Positions 27,137 through 37,321 are shown, counted from the first letter of the stretch. The stretch is 64,000 nt of DNA from Eudoraea chungangensis (GCF_029360665.1 NZ_JARDUB010000003.1:62001-126000), one strand, 5' to 3'. Notes: generated by a model not told the origin, from the sequence alone. Made by a program: numbers and translations.

Positions 27137-28771
27137 ATGAAAAAAACTAAACCAATTTTTCTTTCCCTTCTTTTTTTATTTTACCTAAATATTAAGGCTC
27201 AAGAGTATACAGAACAAGATAGTCTTAGAGGAAGTATAACCCCCGAGAGAGCATGGTGGGATCTAAACTATTACCACTTGGACATTGAAGTATCTCCAGA
27301 AAATAAGTTTATCAAAGGATCTAATCTTATCCGGTACAAGGTTTTAGAGGAGAATAGTGTTTTACAAGTCGACTTACAACCTCCCTTAAAAATTACCGCT
27401 ATTGTTCAGGATAATGAAACTCTTACCTACAAACAGAATGGTAATGTATTTCTAGTAACTCTAAATAAACCACAACAAAAAGGTTCTTTTAATGAGCTGA
27501 AAGTATTTTACGAGGGCAATCCAAAAGAAGCCGTTAGAGCGCCATGGGATGGAGGTTTTTCATGGAAACAAGATAGCGATGGCAAACCCTTTGTGGCAAC
27601 TTCTTGCCAAGGCTTAGGCGCCAGTGTTTGGTGGCCCAACAAAGACCATATGTACGATGAAGTAGATAGTATGGCAATCAGCGTAACGGTTCCTAAAGGA
27701 CTAATGAATGTTTCTAACGGACGTCTAAGAAAGGTTGAAAATAAGGGAGATCTTACAACCTATCACTGGTTTGTCTCTAATCCTATAAATAATTATGGCG
27801 TAAATGTAAATATTGCAAATTATGAAGAGTTTAGTGGTCGTTACCAAGGAGAAAATGGAGAACTAACTTTAGATTACTATGTCCTGAAGGGAAATCTAGA
27901 CAGGGCAAAAGAGCAGTTTAAACAAGTACCCTTAATGTTGGAGGCGTTTGAGCATTGGTTTGGCCCCTACCCTTTCTACGAAGATGGATTTAAACTCGTA
28001 GAAGTTCCCTATTTAGGAATGGAGCATCAGAGTTCTGTAACCTACGGGAACAAATACCAGAATGGTTATTTAGGCAAGGATTTGTCTGGTTCTGGATGGG
28101 GCCTGAAATTCGATTTTATTATAATACATGAATCTGGCCATGAATGGTTTGCTAATAATATTACCTATAAAGACATAGCAGACATGTGGGTACACGAAGG
28201 TTTTACAGCATATTCCGAGAATTTGTATCTGGACTATCATTTTGGTAAGAAGGCATCATCTGAGTATGTCGTAGGAACTAGGGAGCTCATTAAAAACGAC
28301 CGTCCCATAATAGGAGATTATAATGTTAACAAGGAGGGGTCTGTAGACATGTACTATAAAGGAGCAAATATATTGCATACCCTGCGTCAGTTAGTGGAAG
28401 ATGACACGCTGTGGAGAGAGGTCCTACGAGGCTTAAACAAGGAGTTTTACCATAAAACTATTACCACAAAACAAATCGAAGACTATATTAGTTATAAAAC
28501 CAAAAAAGACCTAACTGCATTCTTCAACCAATACTTAAGAACCAATGAAATTCCCTTATTGGAGTATAAAAAAGAAGGAGATATGCTTACCTACAGATAC
28601 CAGAATATAGTAGATGATTTTGATATGCCCGTTCGAATTTTCGCAGGAACAAAAGAACATTGGCTATTTCCAACCTCTGCATGGAAGACAGAAAAATTAA
28701 AGAATATTGCAGCCGAGGGTTTATATCTAGATAAGAACTTTTACATCGATTCTCGAGAAATTGTAAATTAA
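27137..28771 (+). CDS. M1 family metallopeptidase (aminopeptidase N-like)
   Basis: The 544-residue secreted peptidase has a signal peptide (MKKTKPIFLSLLFLFYLNIKAQ), an N-terminal beta domain and the M1 thermolysin-like core. The substrate-binding motif is GMEHQS (the GxMEN position). The zinc motif HESGHEWF begins at His331, with His335 and the third ligand Glu354 in WVHEGFTAYSE, exactly 18 residues later as the family requires. It is shorter than classical aminopeptidase N because the large C-terminal helical domain is reduced. It is the third metallopeptidase gene in a row. A hairpin follows the stop codon. Confidence 0.92.
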   Translation: MKKTKPIFLSLLFLFYLNIKAQEYTEQDSLRGSITPERAWWDLNYYHLDIEVSPENKFIKGSNLIRYKVLEENSVLQVDLQPPLKITAIVQDNETLTYKQNGNVFLVTLNKPQQKGSFNELKVFYEGNPKEAVRAPWDGGFSWKQDSDGKPFVATSCQGLGASVWWPNKDHMYDEVDSMAISVTVPKGLMNVSNGRLRKVENKGDLTTYHWFVSNPINNYGVNVNIANYEEFSGRYQGENGELTLDYYVLKGNLDRAKEQFKQVPLMLEAFEHWFGPYPFYEDGFKLVEVPYLGMEHQSSVTYGNKYQNGYLGKDLSGSGWGLKFDFIIIHESGHEWFANNITYKDIADMWVHEGFTAYSENLYLDYHFGKKASSEYVVGTRELIKNDRPIIGDYNVNKEGSVDMYYKGANILHTLRQLVEDDTLWREVLRGLNKEFYHKTITTKQIEDYISYKTKKDLTAFFNQYLRTNEIPLLEYKKEGDMLTYRYQNIVDDFDMPVRIFAGTKEHWLFPTSAWKTEKLKNIAAEGLYLDKNFYIDSREIVN

Positions 28772-28772
28772 T

Positions 28773-28799
28773 TATCCCCGGCTGAATATGCCGAGGATA
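28773..28799. terminator. Hairpin between convergent genes, possible terminator
   Basis: TATCCCCGGC (28773-28782) pairs with GCCGAGGATA (28790-28799) with one mismatch and a seven-base loop. It lies between the M1 peptidase and the convergent ThuA/PQQ gene. T runs are short on both sides, so efficiency is uncertain. Confidence 0.6.
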
Positions 28800-28822
28800 G
28801 TTAGTCTTATTAATCTCTTCCT

Positions 28823-31800
28823 TTACTTATTTGAAAATGTAGTACCAACCAATATTAAAGGATCGGCGCCTCTATCTTCCTCGGAATTATGTTTGTATAC
28901 CAAGTAAAGCTCTTTTGCTATTTCATTGCTGTGCTCATCCAGTTTGATATCCACACGTCCTCCTTCCTGACCGACTTTTGGTTTTGGCATCTTACCCTTA
29001 CCCAATAATTTTCCATCGGGCTTGTTAAGCCTCACCTCAAAATCAATACCAGCTTTTGGCATTCCTCTCCAGGCCGTATTTATCTGTACCGATTTCACCC
29101 CATTAAGATCAATGTTTTCCAAAACATACCATGCGTCTTTCTGAGGAACAATAAGGAGGTTCTTTCCTCCAAACGTAACAGCCATAAAGCCCTCCTGCTT
29201 AGTTTTAGAGGCAAACGGAAGGGTATTCCCCTTTAAGGCTATTCTTTTTATTCCTGTTAAAGGTGCAGCATTGCCTTTCCCTGAATCTGTATAACTGGCA
29301 GTAATAACCAAACTATGTCCTTCCTGTGCGGGTTTCGGAATTATCGTTCCCTTGGTTGGCAAAGAATTATTCTTTTTGCCATTGTCTGCAAGAGAAAGAA
29401 TATAAGTGGCTATTTGCCGTGATTGTTCTTTGGTAATATTCGGATGTGCTGGCATGGTAACTTCTCCCCAAACTCCGTTTCCACCTGATATAATTTTCGC
29501 TTGTAAATAGGACATGGCCTGATCATCAGAAATGTACTTTTCTGCGATTTCCGTATAGGTTGGCCCAATAGAAGCCTCTGCTGGTTTATGGCAAGCCTTA
29601 CAATCCATAGATTGTGTTAAGGCCATGCCGGCAGCAGAAGCCGAAACTTCCTTATGCCCCATGCTTAAATTTACCTCGTCCATACCTTCCATATAGTCTA
29701 CGGAGACAAATATTTTGGAAGCATCAACCTCTTCCCCACCGTCCGGATCGGATACCTCAACCTCGTATTTAATTGGAACTCCAGGAATAAAGAAGGAAGA
29801 ATTTCCTCCTTTTAAATCAATGGCGACAATGGGTCTGGAGTTTCCTGCTACTACACTCACAACTTCACTCGTAGCAACAGCACCCATTGCATCTTTAACT
29901 TGCACAGATAGCTTATATTCACCTTCCTCAGTATAGCTATGGCTTATGGTTGGCTCGCTAGTTTCTTGCGTTCCTCCATTACCAAAGTCCCATAAATAGG
30001 TAACCGAATCGTTTTCACGATCTCGCGCACTTACTTCAGCTGAAATAGTAAGAGGTAATTGCCCGGAAGTCTTGTCGACCTTTAAATTATCAATAAGTGG
30101 CGGTCGATTACCACCATTAAATTCAATATACCCCAGTCCTGAGTCATCATTTCTAGTGAACCATCCACTTCCATACTCTAACAGATAAACTCTCCCGTCG
30201 GATCCTACCTCAACATCGATAAGGTTACTTAAGGAAATATCCGAAGCAAAAGGTTCCATTTTATTAAAGGTTCCATCTTCAAAAAGTGTTACTGCCTTCA
30301 TCCATCCACGCATCCAATCGTATATTATGACTTTCCCATCATAATAGGCTGGCAAGGCTCCCGGGCCATTATATAAATCCGAATAATACACTGGCCCTGC
30401 CATGGCATTTCTGCCACCAGTACCTACCTGAGGAAACTCCTGAGATTCGGCATAGGGGTAGTATACGTAAGCGGGGTTTGTAGGCGGCAACTCTGTTAAA
30501 CCAGTATTGTTGTTAGAATTGTTAATAGGCTTCATTGGATCAAATAGTTCCCCACTTTCACCGGTTTCATAATTATAAGAGACATAGGGCTTATTGTCTC
30601 CAATAAACAATGGCCATCCAAAATTCCCAGCTTCTCTAGCCTGATTCATTTCATCATAACCCCTAGGACCTCTGGTAAGCAAACTGTCCTGTCTGGCATC
30701 AGGCCCTACTTCTCCCCAATAGAGATATCCGTTCTTTGGATCTACAGAAATTCTGTAAGGATTACGATGTCCCATGGTATATATTTCAGGTCTCGTTTTT
30801 TCCGTTCCAACCGGAAATAGATTTCCTTCCGGAATATCATAAGTTCCATCCTCGTTCACCTTAATTCTTAAAATCTTTCCTCTTAAATCATTGGTGTTCC
30901 CGGAGGATCTTCGGGCATCGTACTGTTCTTTACCAGTTAGATCATTTAACGGGGCATAACCACTGTTGATATACTTTGCTCCCTTTTCGTTAAAAGGAGT
31001 AGAATTGTCACCAGTAGAAACATATAGCAGCCCTTTAGGACCAAATGCTATAGACCCGCCAGTATGACAACAAATTTCTCTCTGACTAACTACATCCAAT
31101 ATTTTCTGTTCTGAGGTAAGGTCAAAAATTCCATCCTTAAACTTAAAGCGCGAAAGTCTATTTACCCATTCGTCACCGGTAGGAGAATAAAAAACATAAA
31201 TCCAGTTATTCTTTGCATAGTCAGGATCTTTTTGTAATCCTAATAAACCTTCTTCTGCATTCGCATCTGGATTCGCCAGCGTTTTGTCGTATACATCCAG
31301 TAACGCTACCTGCTTCAATTCTTTTGTTTGAGCGTCGTAATGCATTATCTCACCTCTTCGTTGTCCAATTAAAATGTCATCATTTGGCAAGACAGTCATT
31401 TCTGTAGGTTCAAATAATTCTGCACCCCCGATTAGTGTTACCTTTGAAAAACGATCTATTTCCGGAGGAATTTGTGTGCTTACCTTACTGTAGTCTAACT
31501 TTAAATTCTCTCCGATAGCATAATTTATACCTCCCAATAAGTGTTGTAAAAATAAATCCTCCTGATAGGTCTCTGAGGTATGTCCAAGAGCTGTATAAAA
31601 AGCTCTGCCCCCATCGTATTCGTGGTACCAACTCATAGGGTGGTGATTTCCATTTTCTCCACCTTCGTAGGTAGTTTCATCAATAGTCATTAAAACATTT
31701 ATCCCTGGGTTTATTTTTTTGAAATTGTACATTTCATCTTTTCTGTGCCAGATACTATCCGTGAAAAATGATGTTGCAGGAAAATTTCGGTCTTTTATAA

Positions 31801-32245
31801 TAAAGTCGGCTTCAGGAGTGCCTGAAGGATGACTTAAAAAGGAAGCGCCTACCATTTTAACATACCAATTCCAATCGTACTCTGTATCCGTCGCCGCATG
31901 TACTCCGACAAATCCTCCACCAGCCTGTATATATCTTTCAAAACCAGCTTCTTGGTAATGGTTAAGTATATTACCAGTTGTGCTCATAAAAATAATCGCC
32001 GAATAATTCTTTAGAGAATCCGCCTCAAAAACACCTGCATTGTTAGTGCTATCTACAGCAAAACCATTTTCTTTTCCCAGCTTCTGTATAGCCTCAATAC
32101 CATCCGGAATAGAAGCATGCTTAAAACCCATTGTTTTATAAAAAACCAAGACCTTGGGTGCACCATCTCTCTTTTTTGATTCGCAGCTGGCCAATAAAAT
32201 AGAAAGCAGCAGAATTAATACATACAGGGGATTTATTTTAATCAT
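28823..32245 (-). CDS. ThuA - PQQ sugar dehydrogenase - PKD - cytochrome c lipoprotein
   Basis: This 1140-residue multidomain lipoprotein has its lipid anchor at Cys21 (LLASC). A ThuA-like glutamine-amidotransferase-fold domain covers about 33-245. A GSDH-type beta-propeller (about 260-700) has LPNDDILIGQRRGEI, HTGGSIAFGPKGLLYVSTGD and YTMGHRNPYRISVDP. A PKD domain covers about 722-805. A cytochrome c module has CKACH at 882-886 and a Met in TMPAHPN. A C-terminal part (about 985-1140) resembles a carbohydrate-binding beta-sandwich. The order suggests extracellular sugar oxidation with electrons passed to the fused haem. The sugar is unknown. It stands alone on its strand. Confidence 0.88.
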   Translation of the reverse strand: MIKINPLYVLILLLSILLASCESKKRDGAPKVLVFYKTMGFKHASIPDGIEAIQKLGKENGFAVDSTNNAGVFEADSLKNYSAIIFMSTTGNILNHYQEAGFERYIQAGGGFVGVHAATDTEYDWNWYVKMVGASFLSHPSGTPEADFIIKDRNFPATSFFTDSIWHRKDEMYNFKKINPGINVLMTIDETTYEGGENGNHHPMSWYHEYDGGRAFYTALGHTSETYQEDLFLQHLLGGINYAIGENLKLDYSKVSTQIPPEIDRFSKVTLIGGAELFEPTEMTVLPNDDILIGQRRGEIMHYDAQTKELKQVALLDVYDKTLANPDANAEEGLLGLQKDPDYAKNNWIYVFYSPTGDEWVNRLSRFKFKDGIFDLTSEQKILDVVSQREICCHTGGSIAFGPKGLLYVSTGDNSTPFNEKGAKYINSGYAPLNDLTGKEQYDARRSSGNTNDLRGKILRIKVNEDGTYDIPEGNLFPVGTEKTRPEIYTMGHRNPYRISVDPKNGYLYWGEVGPDARQDSLLTRGPRGYDEMNQAREAGNFGWPLFIGDNKPYVSYNYETGESGELFDPMKPINNSNNNTGLTELPPTNPAYVYYPYAESQEFPQVGTGGRNAMAGPVYYSDLYNGPGALPAYYDGKVIIYDWMRGWMKAVTLFEDGTFNKMEPFASDISLSNLIDVEVGSDGRVYLLEYGSGWFTRNDDSGLGYIEFNGGNRPPLIDNLKVDKTSGQLPLTISAEVSARDRENDSVTYLWDFGNGGTQETSEPTISHSYTEEGEYKLSVQVKDAMGAVATSEVVSVVAGNSRPIVAIDLKGGNSSFFIPGVPIKYEVEVSDPDGGEEVDASKIFVSVDYMEGMDEVNLSMGHKEVSASAAGMALTQSMDCKACHKPAEASIGPTYTEIAEKYISDDQAMSYLQAKIISGGNGVWGEVTMPAHPNITKEQSRQIATYILSLADNGKKNNSLPTKGTIIPKPAQEGHSLVITASYTDSGKGNAAPLTGIKRIALKGNTLPFASKTKQEGFMAVTFGGKNLLIVPQKDAWYVLENIDLNGVKSVQINTAWRGMPKAGIDFEVRLNKPDGKLLGKGKMPKPKVGQEGGRVDIKLDEHSNEIAKELYLVYKHNSEEDRGADPLILVGTTFSNK

Positions 32246-32432
32246 AAGAATAGAATTTCATTAAAGTCCAAGCTATAAATATAAGTATTGTATTTTGATT
32301 TCACTAAAAAGAAATAGGAGCTACTTTTAGAAAGTAAAATTAATAAGGCTTATTTAGGTCTCTCTAATCTTCCTAAATACTCATTTCTTCTTCGTACCTT
32401 AATCTTCGAAAATTAGCAGATAATCCTAACCG

Positions 32433-33833
32433 ATGAGAATTACTTTTTTCAAATACATCTCTCTTTTTTTTCTTTTTTTCCATTGTACTCCGAATTCCAT
32501 TGAAATAGACCTCGTTGTGGCTAATGGCAGCCTAATACATTTAGAAGACGGCAGTATTTCAAAGGGTAATATATACGTTAATAATGGGGTTATCCTTGGT
32601 GTAGGTGAGGCTAAAGAATTTCCAAACCTAAACCCAAGAAAGGAACTCGATGCCAGTGATAAATACGTATTGCCCGGATTTTGGGATAACCATGTGCATT
32701 TTAGAGGAGGAATTGGACTAGTTAAAGACAACAAAAAATTTCTTGATCTATTTTTGGCAAATGGTATAACCACGGTTAGGGATGCAGGAGGTGATTTGGC
32801 AACGGAAGTTTTGACTTGGCGGACGGCCATAAATAATAAGACTATGTTAGGGCCAACAATTTTTACCGCAGGACCAAAAATTGATGGACCAAATCCTACT
32901 TGGGAAGGCTCCTTAGAGGTTACAAATGAGATGGAGGTTGCAAAAGCCCTGGATTCCCTAGGTGGCCTACAGATCGATTTTGTTAAACTTTACGATAGTA
33001 AGATTTCTTCTGAGGCCTATTTGTTAGCCATTAAAGAAGCTACAAAAAGGGGATATATAACCTCCGGACACATGCCCTATTCCGTAAGTTTTCAGGAGGC
33101 AGTTAAAACTGGCCTAGGTGCTACGGAGCATTTATACTATGTTTTTAAGGGTTGTTCGTCCAAAGAGCAGGAGATAACGGATTTAGTGGATGCAGGTGAA
33201 ATTGGATTCTGGGAAGCTCTACAGGAATTGCTTAAGTCTTATGATGAAGAATCTGCCGAAAGAACCTTTGAGCTTCTAAAAAAGCACCAGACTTTTGTGG
33301 TACCCACTTTGCATATTATGCATACTTTAAGTTATTTAGACGAAGAAGACCACGCCTCAGATAAGTATTTAAAATATTTTTCACCGGCCTTCATAAAGAC
33401 ATATCAGAGACGTATAAATGCGGCCGTAAATGCTAGTGAAGAAAACAAAAAATCTCGAAAAAGTTTAGACAGTATTTTTAGAAGTCTAAATTCAAAGCTA
33501 GACCATGCTGGTGTGTCCCTTCTTGCCGGATCAGACTGTGGTGCATACAATTCCTATATCTATCCTGGGATTTCTTTGCATAAAGAGATGGCCGCTTTGG
33601 TTCAATCAGGGCTCTCTCCCCTTCAAGCCTTAAGGACGTCTACATTTAATGGAGCAATCTTTCTAAAAAAGGAAGGTGACTATGGCAGTATAGCCAAAGG
33701 AAAAATATCTGATCTGGTTATCTTAAATGCAAATCCTCTGGAAAACATAGAAAACTCAGAAGATATATATGCCGTGCTAAAAGGAGAGCAGCTTCTACAA
33801 AAACAAGATCTACAAAAACTCCTATCTAATTAA
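32433..33833 (+). CDS. Amidohydrolase family lipoprotein (imidazolonepropionase-like)
   Basis: The 466-residue protein has a signal ending at a lipobox-like FFHC (Cys18) and a metal-dependent hydrolase TIM barrel. The first metal motif is GFWDNHVHFRGG (HxH) at about residue 87. Further landmarks are a conserved Lys in DFVKLYDS, a His in SGHMPYS, a His in TEHLYYV and the catalytic Asp in LAGSDCGAYNS. The C-terminal ISDLVILNANPLENI returns to the composite beta domain. It probably cleaves cyclic or linear amide bonds, such as peptides, outside the cytoplasm. A paralogue follows 22 bases downstream. Confidence 0.88.
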   Translation: MRITFFKYISLFFLFFHCTPNSIEIDLVVANGSLIHLEDGSISKGNIYVNNGVILGVGEAKEFPNLNPRKELDASDKYVLPGFWDNHVHFRGGIGLVKDNKKFLDLFLANGITTVRDAGGDLATEVLTWRTAINNKTMLGPTIFTAGPKIDGPNPTWEGSLEVTNEMEVAKALDSLGGLQIDFVKLYDSKISSEAYLLAIKEATKRGYITSGHMPYSVSFQEAVKTGLGATEHLYYVFKGCSSKEQEITDLVDAGEIGFWEALQELLKSYDEESAERTFELLKKHQTFVVPTLHIMHTLSYLDEEDHASDKYLKYFSPAFIKTYQRRINAAVNASEENKKSRKSLDSIFRSLNSKLDHAGVSLLAGSDCGAYNSYIYPGISLHKEMAALVQSGLSPLQALRTSTFNGAIFLKKEGDYGSIAKGKISDLVILNANPLENIENSEDIYAVLKGEQLLQKQDLQKLLSN

Positions 33834-33855
33834 TAACATAGTTATCTTAATACTC

Positions 33856-35232
33856 ATGAGAAATTATCCCTTACTAATTCTATTATTGATTCTAACTTCA
33901 TGCAAACAAGGCAAGCCACAGCAGAGCGAGACGTCTATTTTAATCTCCAACATTTCTGTGCTTGATGTGAAAACAGGCGACATACAAAATAACCTGAATA
34001 TCGTCATAGATTCCGGTTTTATTAAGTCGGTTAGTACTGCGGAAATAGACAAAACTCTCTTTAAAACGCATATAGACGGAAAGGGAAATTATCTTATGCC
34101 CGGATTAGCAGAAATGCATGCGCATATACCCCCGCCTTCAACTTCTAAGGAGCGAATTGAAGAAACACTTTTCCTATACCTGTCCAATGGAATAACTACT
34201 ATTAGAGGAATGCTAGGTCATCCGGAACATTTACAACTTCGAAAAGCAAGTGAAGAGCAAGAATTATTAAGTCCTAGAATTTTTACCTCTAGCCCTTCTT
34301 TAAATGGAAATACGGTTAAAACTAAAGAGGAAGCCAGTCTTAAAGTGCGTCAATATCAAAAAGATGGTTATGATTTTTTAAAAATTCATCCAGGAATTGA
34401 GCTTGAAGTATTCGATGAAATCGTTAAAACAGCCAGAGAAACAGGAATCTCATTTTCGGGGCATGTGCCTGTCAAAGTGGGAATAAGGCACGCCTTGGAA
34501 AGTAGGTATGCTTCTATTGATCATATCGATGGTTTTTTGGAAGGTTTAGTTCCTCAATCGGCCAATGTAAATCCTGAAGAAAATGGCTTTTTTGGGTATA
34601 ACTTCACGCCTTTGGCAGATACAGAGATGATACCCGTACTTAGCGCCAATGCCCGTGCAAATAAGGTTTGGATTGTTCCAACACAAAGCCTTTTTGAAAG
34701 ATGGTTTGCTCCTGTTGAAGCGGATGTCTTATTAGCGGAAACAGAAATGCGTTATATGCCAAAATCTACCCTGGATGAATGGAAAAAGAGAAAGAATGCT
34801 TCCACAGGAATAGGTTCAGGGTTTAATGAAGAACAATGGCAGACTTTTATTAATATCCGAAGAGAACTTCTGCGTTCCTTACAAAAAGATGGCCATGGAA
34901 TACTACTAGGCTCGGATGCACCTCAACTTTTTAATGTCCCGGGCTTTTCTATACATCATGAAATAAGTAGCATGACAAAAGCAGGTTTAACACCTCTACA
35001 AATAATTCAATCTGGCACTATTGCCCCTGCCCGGTTTTTAGAGCAAGAAGAATTATTTGGAGAGGTCAAAAAAGGACAATATGCCGACCTAATACTTTTA
35101 GAAGCGAATCCTTTAGAGGATCTAAGCGCCCTGAAAAATCCCAAAGGTGTATTCAGCCAAGGTAGATGGTTAAGTAGAAGTATGATTAAGAAAAAGTTAG
35201 ATCAGATTGCCAAAAATACCGAAAACCAATAA
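33856..35232 (+). CDS. Amidohydrolase family lipoprotein, second paralogue
   Basis: The 458-residue protein has a lipobox at Cys16 (LLILTSC) and the same composite-domain/TIM-barrel layout as the gene before it. Motifs are GLAEMHAHIPPPST (HxH), DFLKIHPG with the Lys, SGHVPVKVG, SIDHIDG and GSDAPQLF with the catalytic Asp, and YADLILLEANPLEDL at the end. The pair probably arose by duplication and has since diverged. The genes lie in one transcription unit with the DUF2490 gene 48 bases downstream. The substrate is unknown; dipeptide or cyclic amide hydrolysis is typical of the family. Confidence 0.88.
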   Translation: MRNYPLLILLLILTSCKQGKPQQSETSILISNISVLDVKTGDIQNNLNIVIDSGFIKSVSTAEIDKTLFKTHIDGKGNYLMPGLAEMHAHIPPPSTSKERIEETLFLYLSNGITTIRGMLGHPEHLQLRKASEEQELLSPRIFTSSPSLNGNTVKTKEEASLKVRQYQKDGYDFLKIHPGIELEVFDEIVKTARETGISFSGHVPVKVGIRHALESRYASIDHIDGFLEGLVPQSANVNPEENGFFGYNFTPLADTEMIPVLSANARANKVWIVPTQSLFERWFAPVEADVLLAETEMRYMPKSTLDEWKKRKNASTGIGSGFNEEQWQTFINIRRELLRSLQKDGHGILLGSDAPQLFNVPGFSIHHEISSMTKAGLTPLQIIQSGTIAPARFLEQEELFGEVKKGQYADLILLEANPLEDLSALKNPKGVFSQGRWLSRSMIKKKLDQIAKNTENQ

Positions 35233-35280
35233 TTTAACGAATTTAAATAACCATTCTATAATCTATAAAAGAAAATCTTT

Positions 35281-35970
35281 ATGATAAAAAGGATTACCTG
35301 CCTGTTAATGCTCCTCATTGCACATAACCTTATCGCACAACAAGGGGAAGATAAACTAGGAATTTGGTACATGTACTTCGGTATGAATAAAATTTCAGAT
35401 AGATTTAGTATCCATACAGAAGCTCAATTCAGGTACTATGAGATGAACGATAACTTCAATCAGCTTCTCTTGCGTACAGGGCTTAATTATCATATAAATT
35501 CCGATGCCATAGCCACAATAGGTTATGCTTATATTGAAACAGATCCCAGTTTTGAAAACATACCCGGTCAAAGTCTTCTTTTTGAGAATAGAATTTTTGA
35601 GCAGTTTATCCTTAAAAACAAGGTGTGGAAATTACTTTTTGAACATCGATTTCGTTTTGAACAGCGTTTTCTTCACGAACAAGATTTCACGGACTATGAA
35701 AATAGAGCCCGCTACCGCTTGCAGATTACACTTCCTCTGAATAAAACATTTTTCCTGAATTTTTATGATGAGATATTCTTGAATTTACAAAATGACCCTT
35801 TTGGTCAAAATAGATTATATGCCGCTCTAGGTATTGTGCTGATGGAAAATCTTAGTGTGCAACTAGGCTACTTAAAAAATCATTTTACCAATGCCAATTA
35901 CGACAGATTACAACTTGCAATTTTTTATAATCCAGATCTTCGACCACTTCTCAAGAAAAAACCAGAATAG
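35281..35970 (+). CDS. DUF2490 family outer-membrane beta-barrel-like protein
   Basis: The 229-residue protein has a signal peptide (MIKRITCLLMLLIAHNLIAQ). After it come alternating aromatic beta strands starting LGIWYMYFGMNKISDRFSI and ENRIFEQFILKNKVW, then FEHRFRFEQRF, as in DUF2490 proteins. It ends with a charged tail after LQLAIFYNPDLRP rather than the usual C-terminal Phe. An outer-membrane barrel of about ten strands is inferred. It is the last gene after two amidohydrolases and may be exported to the same compartment. No specific function is known. Confidence 0.8.
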   Translation: MIKRITCLLMLLIAHNLIAQQGEDKLGIWYMYFGMNKISDRFSIHTEAQFRYYEMNDNFNQLLLRTGLNYHINSDAIATIGYAYIETDPSFENIPGQSLLFENRIFEQFILKNKVWKLLFEHRFRFEQRFLHEQDFTDYENRARYRLQITLPLNKTFFLNFYDEIFLNLQNDPFGQNRLYAALGIVLMENLSVQLGYLKNHFTNANYDRLQLAIFYNPDLRPLLKKKPE

Positions 35971-36103
35971 CCCTGCTTAAATAGCAAATGATTATTCGTT
36001 TCACGGTTTAAATTAAAGTAGTCCGGAATAATACAGCTGCCTTAAATCTCCTACTCACAGAAAGTTTAGTAACTTTCTAACGACTAGTATTCAAAACTAC
36101 TTT

Positions 36104-37321
36104 ATGGGGAATTTAGCAATTAAATTTAGAAACCGAGAAGGGGAATTATTGTCGGGTAAACTTGATCTTCCCGCAGACCAGCATCCTCATAATTATGTGC
36201 TTTTTGCCCATTGTTTTACCTGCAATAAGAACCTTTTAGCCATTTCAAATATAAGCAGAAGTCTTATCTCTAAAGGCTTTGGTGTCTTTCGATTTGATTT
36301 TACAGGATTGGGCGAAAGTGAAGGAGATTTTGAAGACAGTAATTTTTCTGGAAATGTAGAAGATCTTGTTGCTGCATCACAATACTTAAGCGAAAATTAC
36401 GCCTCTCCTTCATTGCTCATAGGACACTCCTTGGGAGGTGCAGCAGTATTAGCGGCGGCGCCAAAAATTCCAAGTGTAAAGGCCGTAGCTACCATTGGAG
36501 CTCCGTCGAATCCTAATCATGTACAGCATCTCTTTAAATCTGATTTAGAGGAAATAAAAAAGAACGGACTGGCGAAGGTGAACATTGGCGGAAGAGATTT
36601 TACCATAAAAAAACAGTTTCTCGAAGATTTAAAGGCAAGTTCCACACAAGATATTGTAGACAAAAACAACGTAGCACTTTTGTTTATGCATTCTCCACAA
36701 GATAGTATAGTAGGTATTAAAAATGCCGAAGAATTATATATTGCAGCACATCATCCTAAAAGTTTTGTAACCCTAGATGGGGCAGATCATTTATTAACTA
36801 ACAAAAGTGATTCTTTATACGTAGGTAATGTAATTGGAAGCTGGGTAGAAAAATATATTCCGCTGCCTAAACCTGCGAATTTAAAGTCCAAATATCAGGT
36901 GGTTGCGAAACTTTCAAATAACGATGGATTTACTACAGATTTAAAAATGGGCCAACACTACCTAACCGCAGATGAGCCCGTTAATTATGGTGGAAATGAT
37001 TTTGGTCCTTCCCCATACGAACTGGTATCAGCTGGGTTATCTGCTTGCACGGCAATGACTATGCAAATGTATGCCAAAAGGAAAAATTGGGATTTAAAGG
37101 AAGTTGAAGTACACACCAGCTATGGCAAAGATCATGCTGTTGATTGTGAGAAATGCGAAAGCAATTCTTCCAAAATAGATACCTTTCAAAGACTAATTAA
37201 GATGACAGGCAACTTGGATTTAAAGCAAAAGGAAAGGCTTTTAGAAATTGCTGATAAATGCCCGGTACACCGAACTCTACACAGTGAAACTCAGGTAATA
37301 ACTAATAATATTAACGCTTGA
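36104..37321 (+). CDS. Alpha/beta hydrolase - OsmC fusion protein
   Basis: The 405-residue cytoplasmic protein joins two enzymes. Residues 1-255 form an alpha/beta hydrolase with the nucleophile elbow GHSLGGAA (Ser109), FDFTGLGESEG near the oxyanion region and a late DGADHLL with the His. Residues from about 270 form an OsmC/Ohr-like domain with peroxidatic-type Cys315 in SACTAMTMQMYAKRKNW and Cys386 in KCPVHRTL. OsmC proteins reduce organic hydroperoxides, so the fusion may act on oxidised lipids or acyl peroxides. This architecture is known in Bacteria; the substrate is not. The next gene overlaps by four bases. Confidence 0.9.
   Translation: MGNLAIKFRNREGELLSGKLDLPADQHPHNYVLFAHCFTCNKNLLAISNISRSLISKGFGVFRFDFTGLGESEGDFEDSNFSGNVEDLVAASQYLSENYASPSLLIGHSLGGAAVLAAAPKIPSVKAVATIGAPSNPNHVQHLFKSDLEEIKKNGLAKVNIGGRDFTIKKQFLEDLKASSTQDIVDKNNVALLFMHSPQDSIVGIKNAEELYIAAHHPKSFVTLDGADHLLTNKSDSLYVGNVIGSWVEKYIPLPKPANLKSKYQVVAKLSNNDGFTTDLKMGQHYLTADEPVNYGGNDFGPSPYELVSAGLSACTAMTMQMYAKRKNWDLKEVEVHTSYGKDHAVDCEKCESNSSKIDTFQRLIKMTGNLDLKQKERLLEIADKCPVHRTLHSETQVITNNINA

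Noticed and set aside
32426-32830. 134-residue open frame antisense to the first amidohydrolase
   Set aside because: It is a shadow of the amidohydrolase coding strand with Ser/Pro-rich, non-family-like content.
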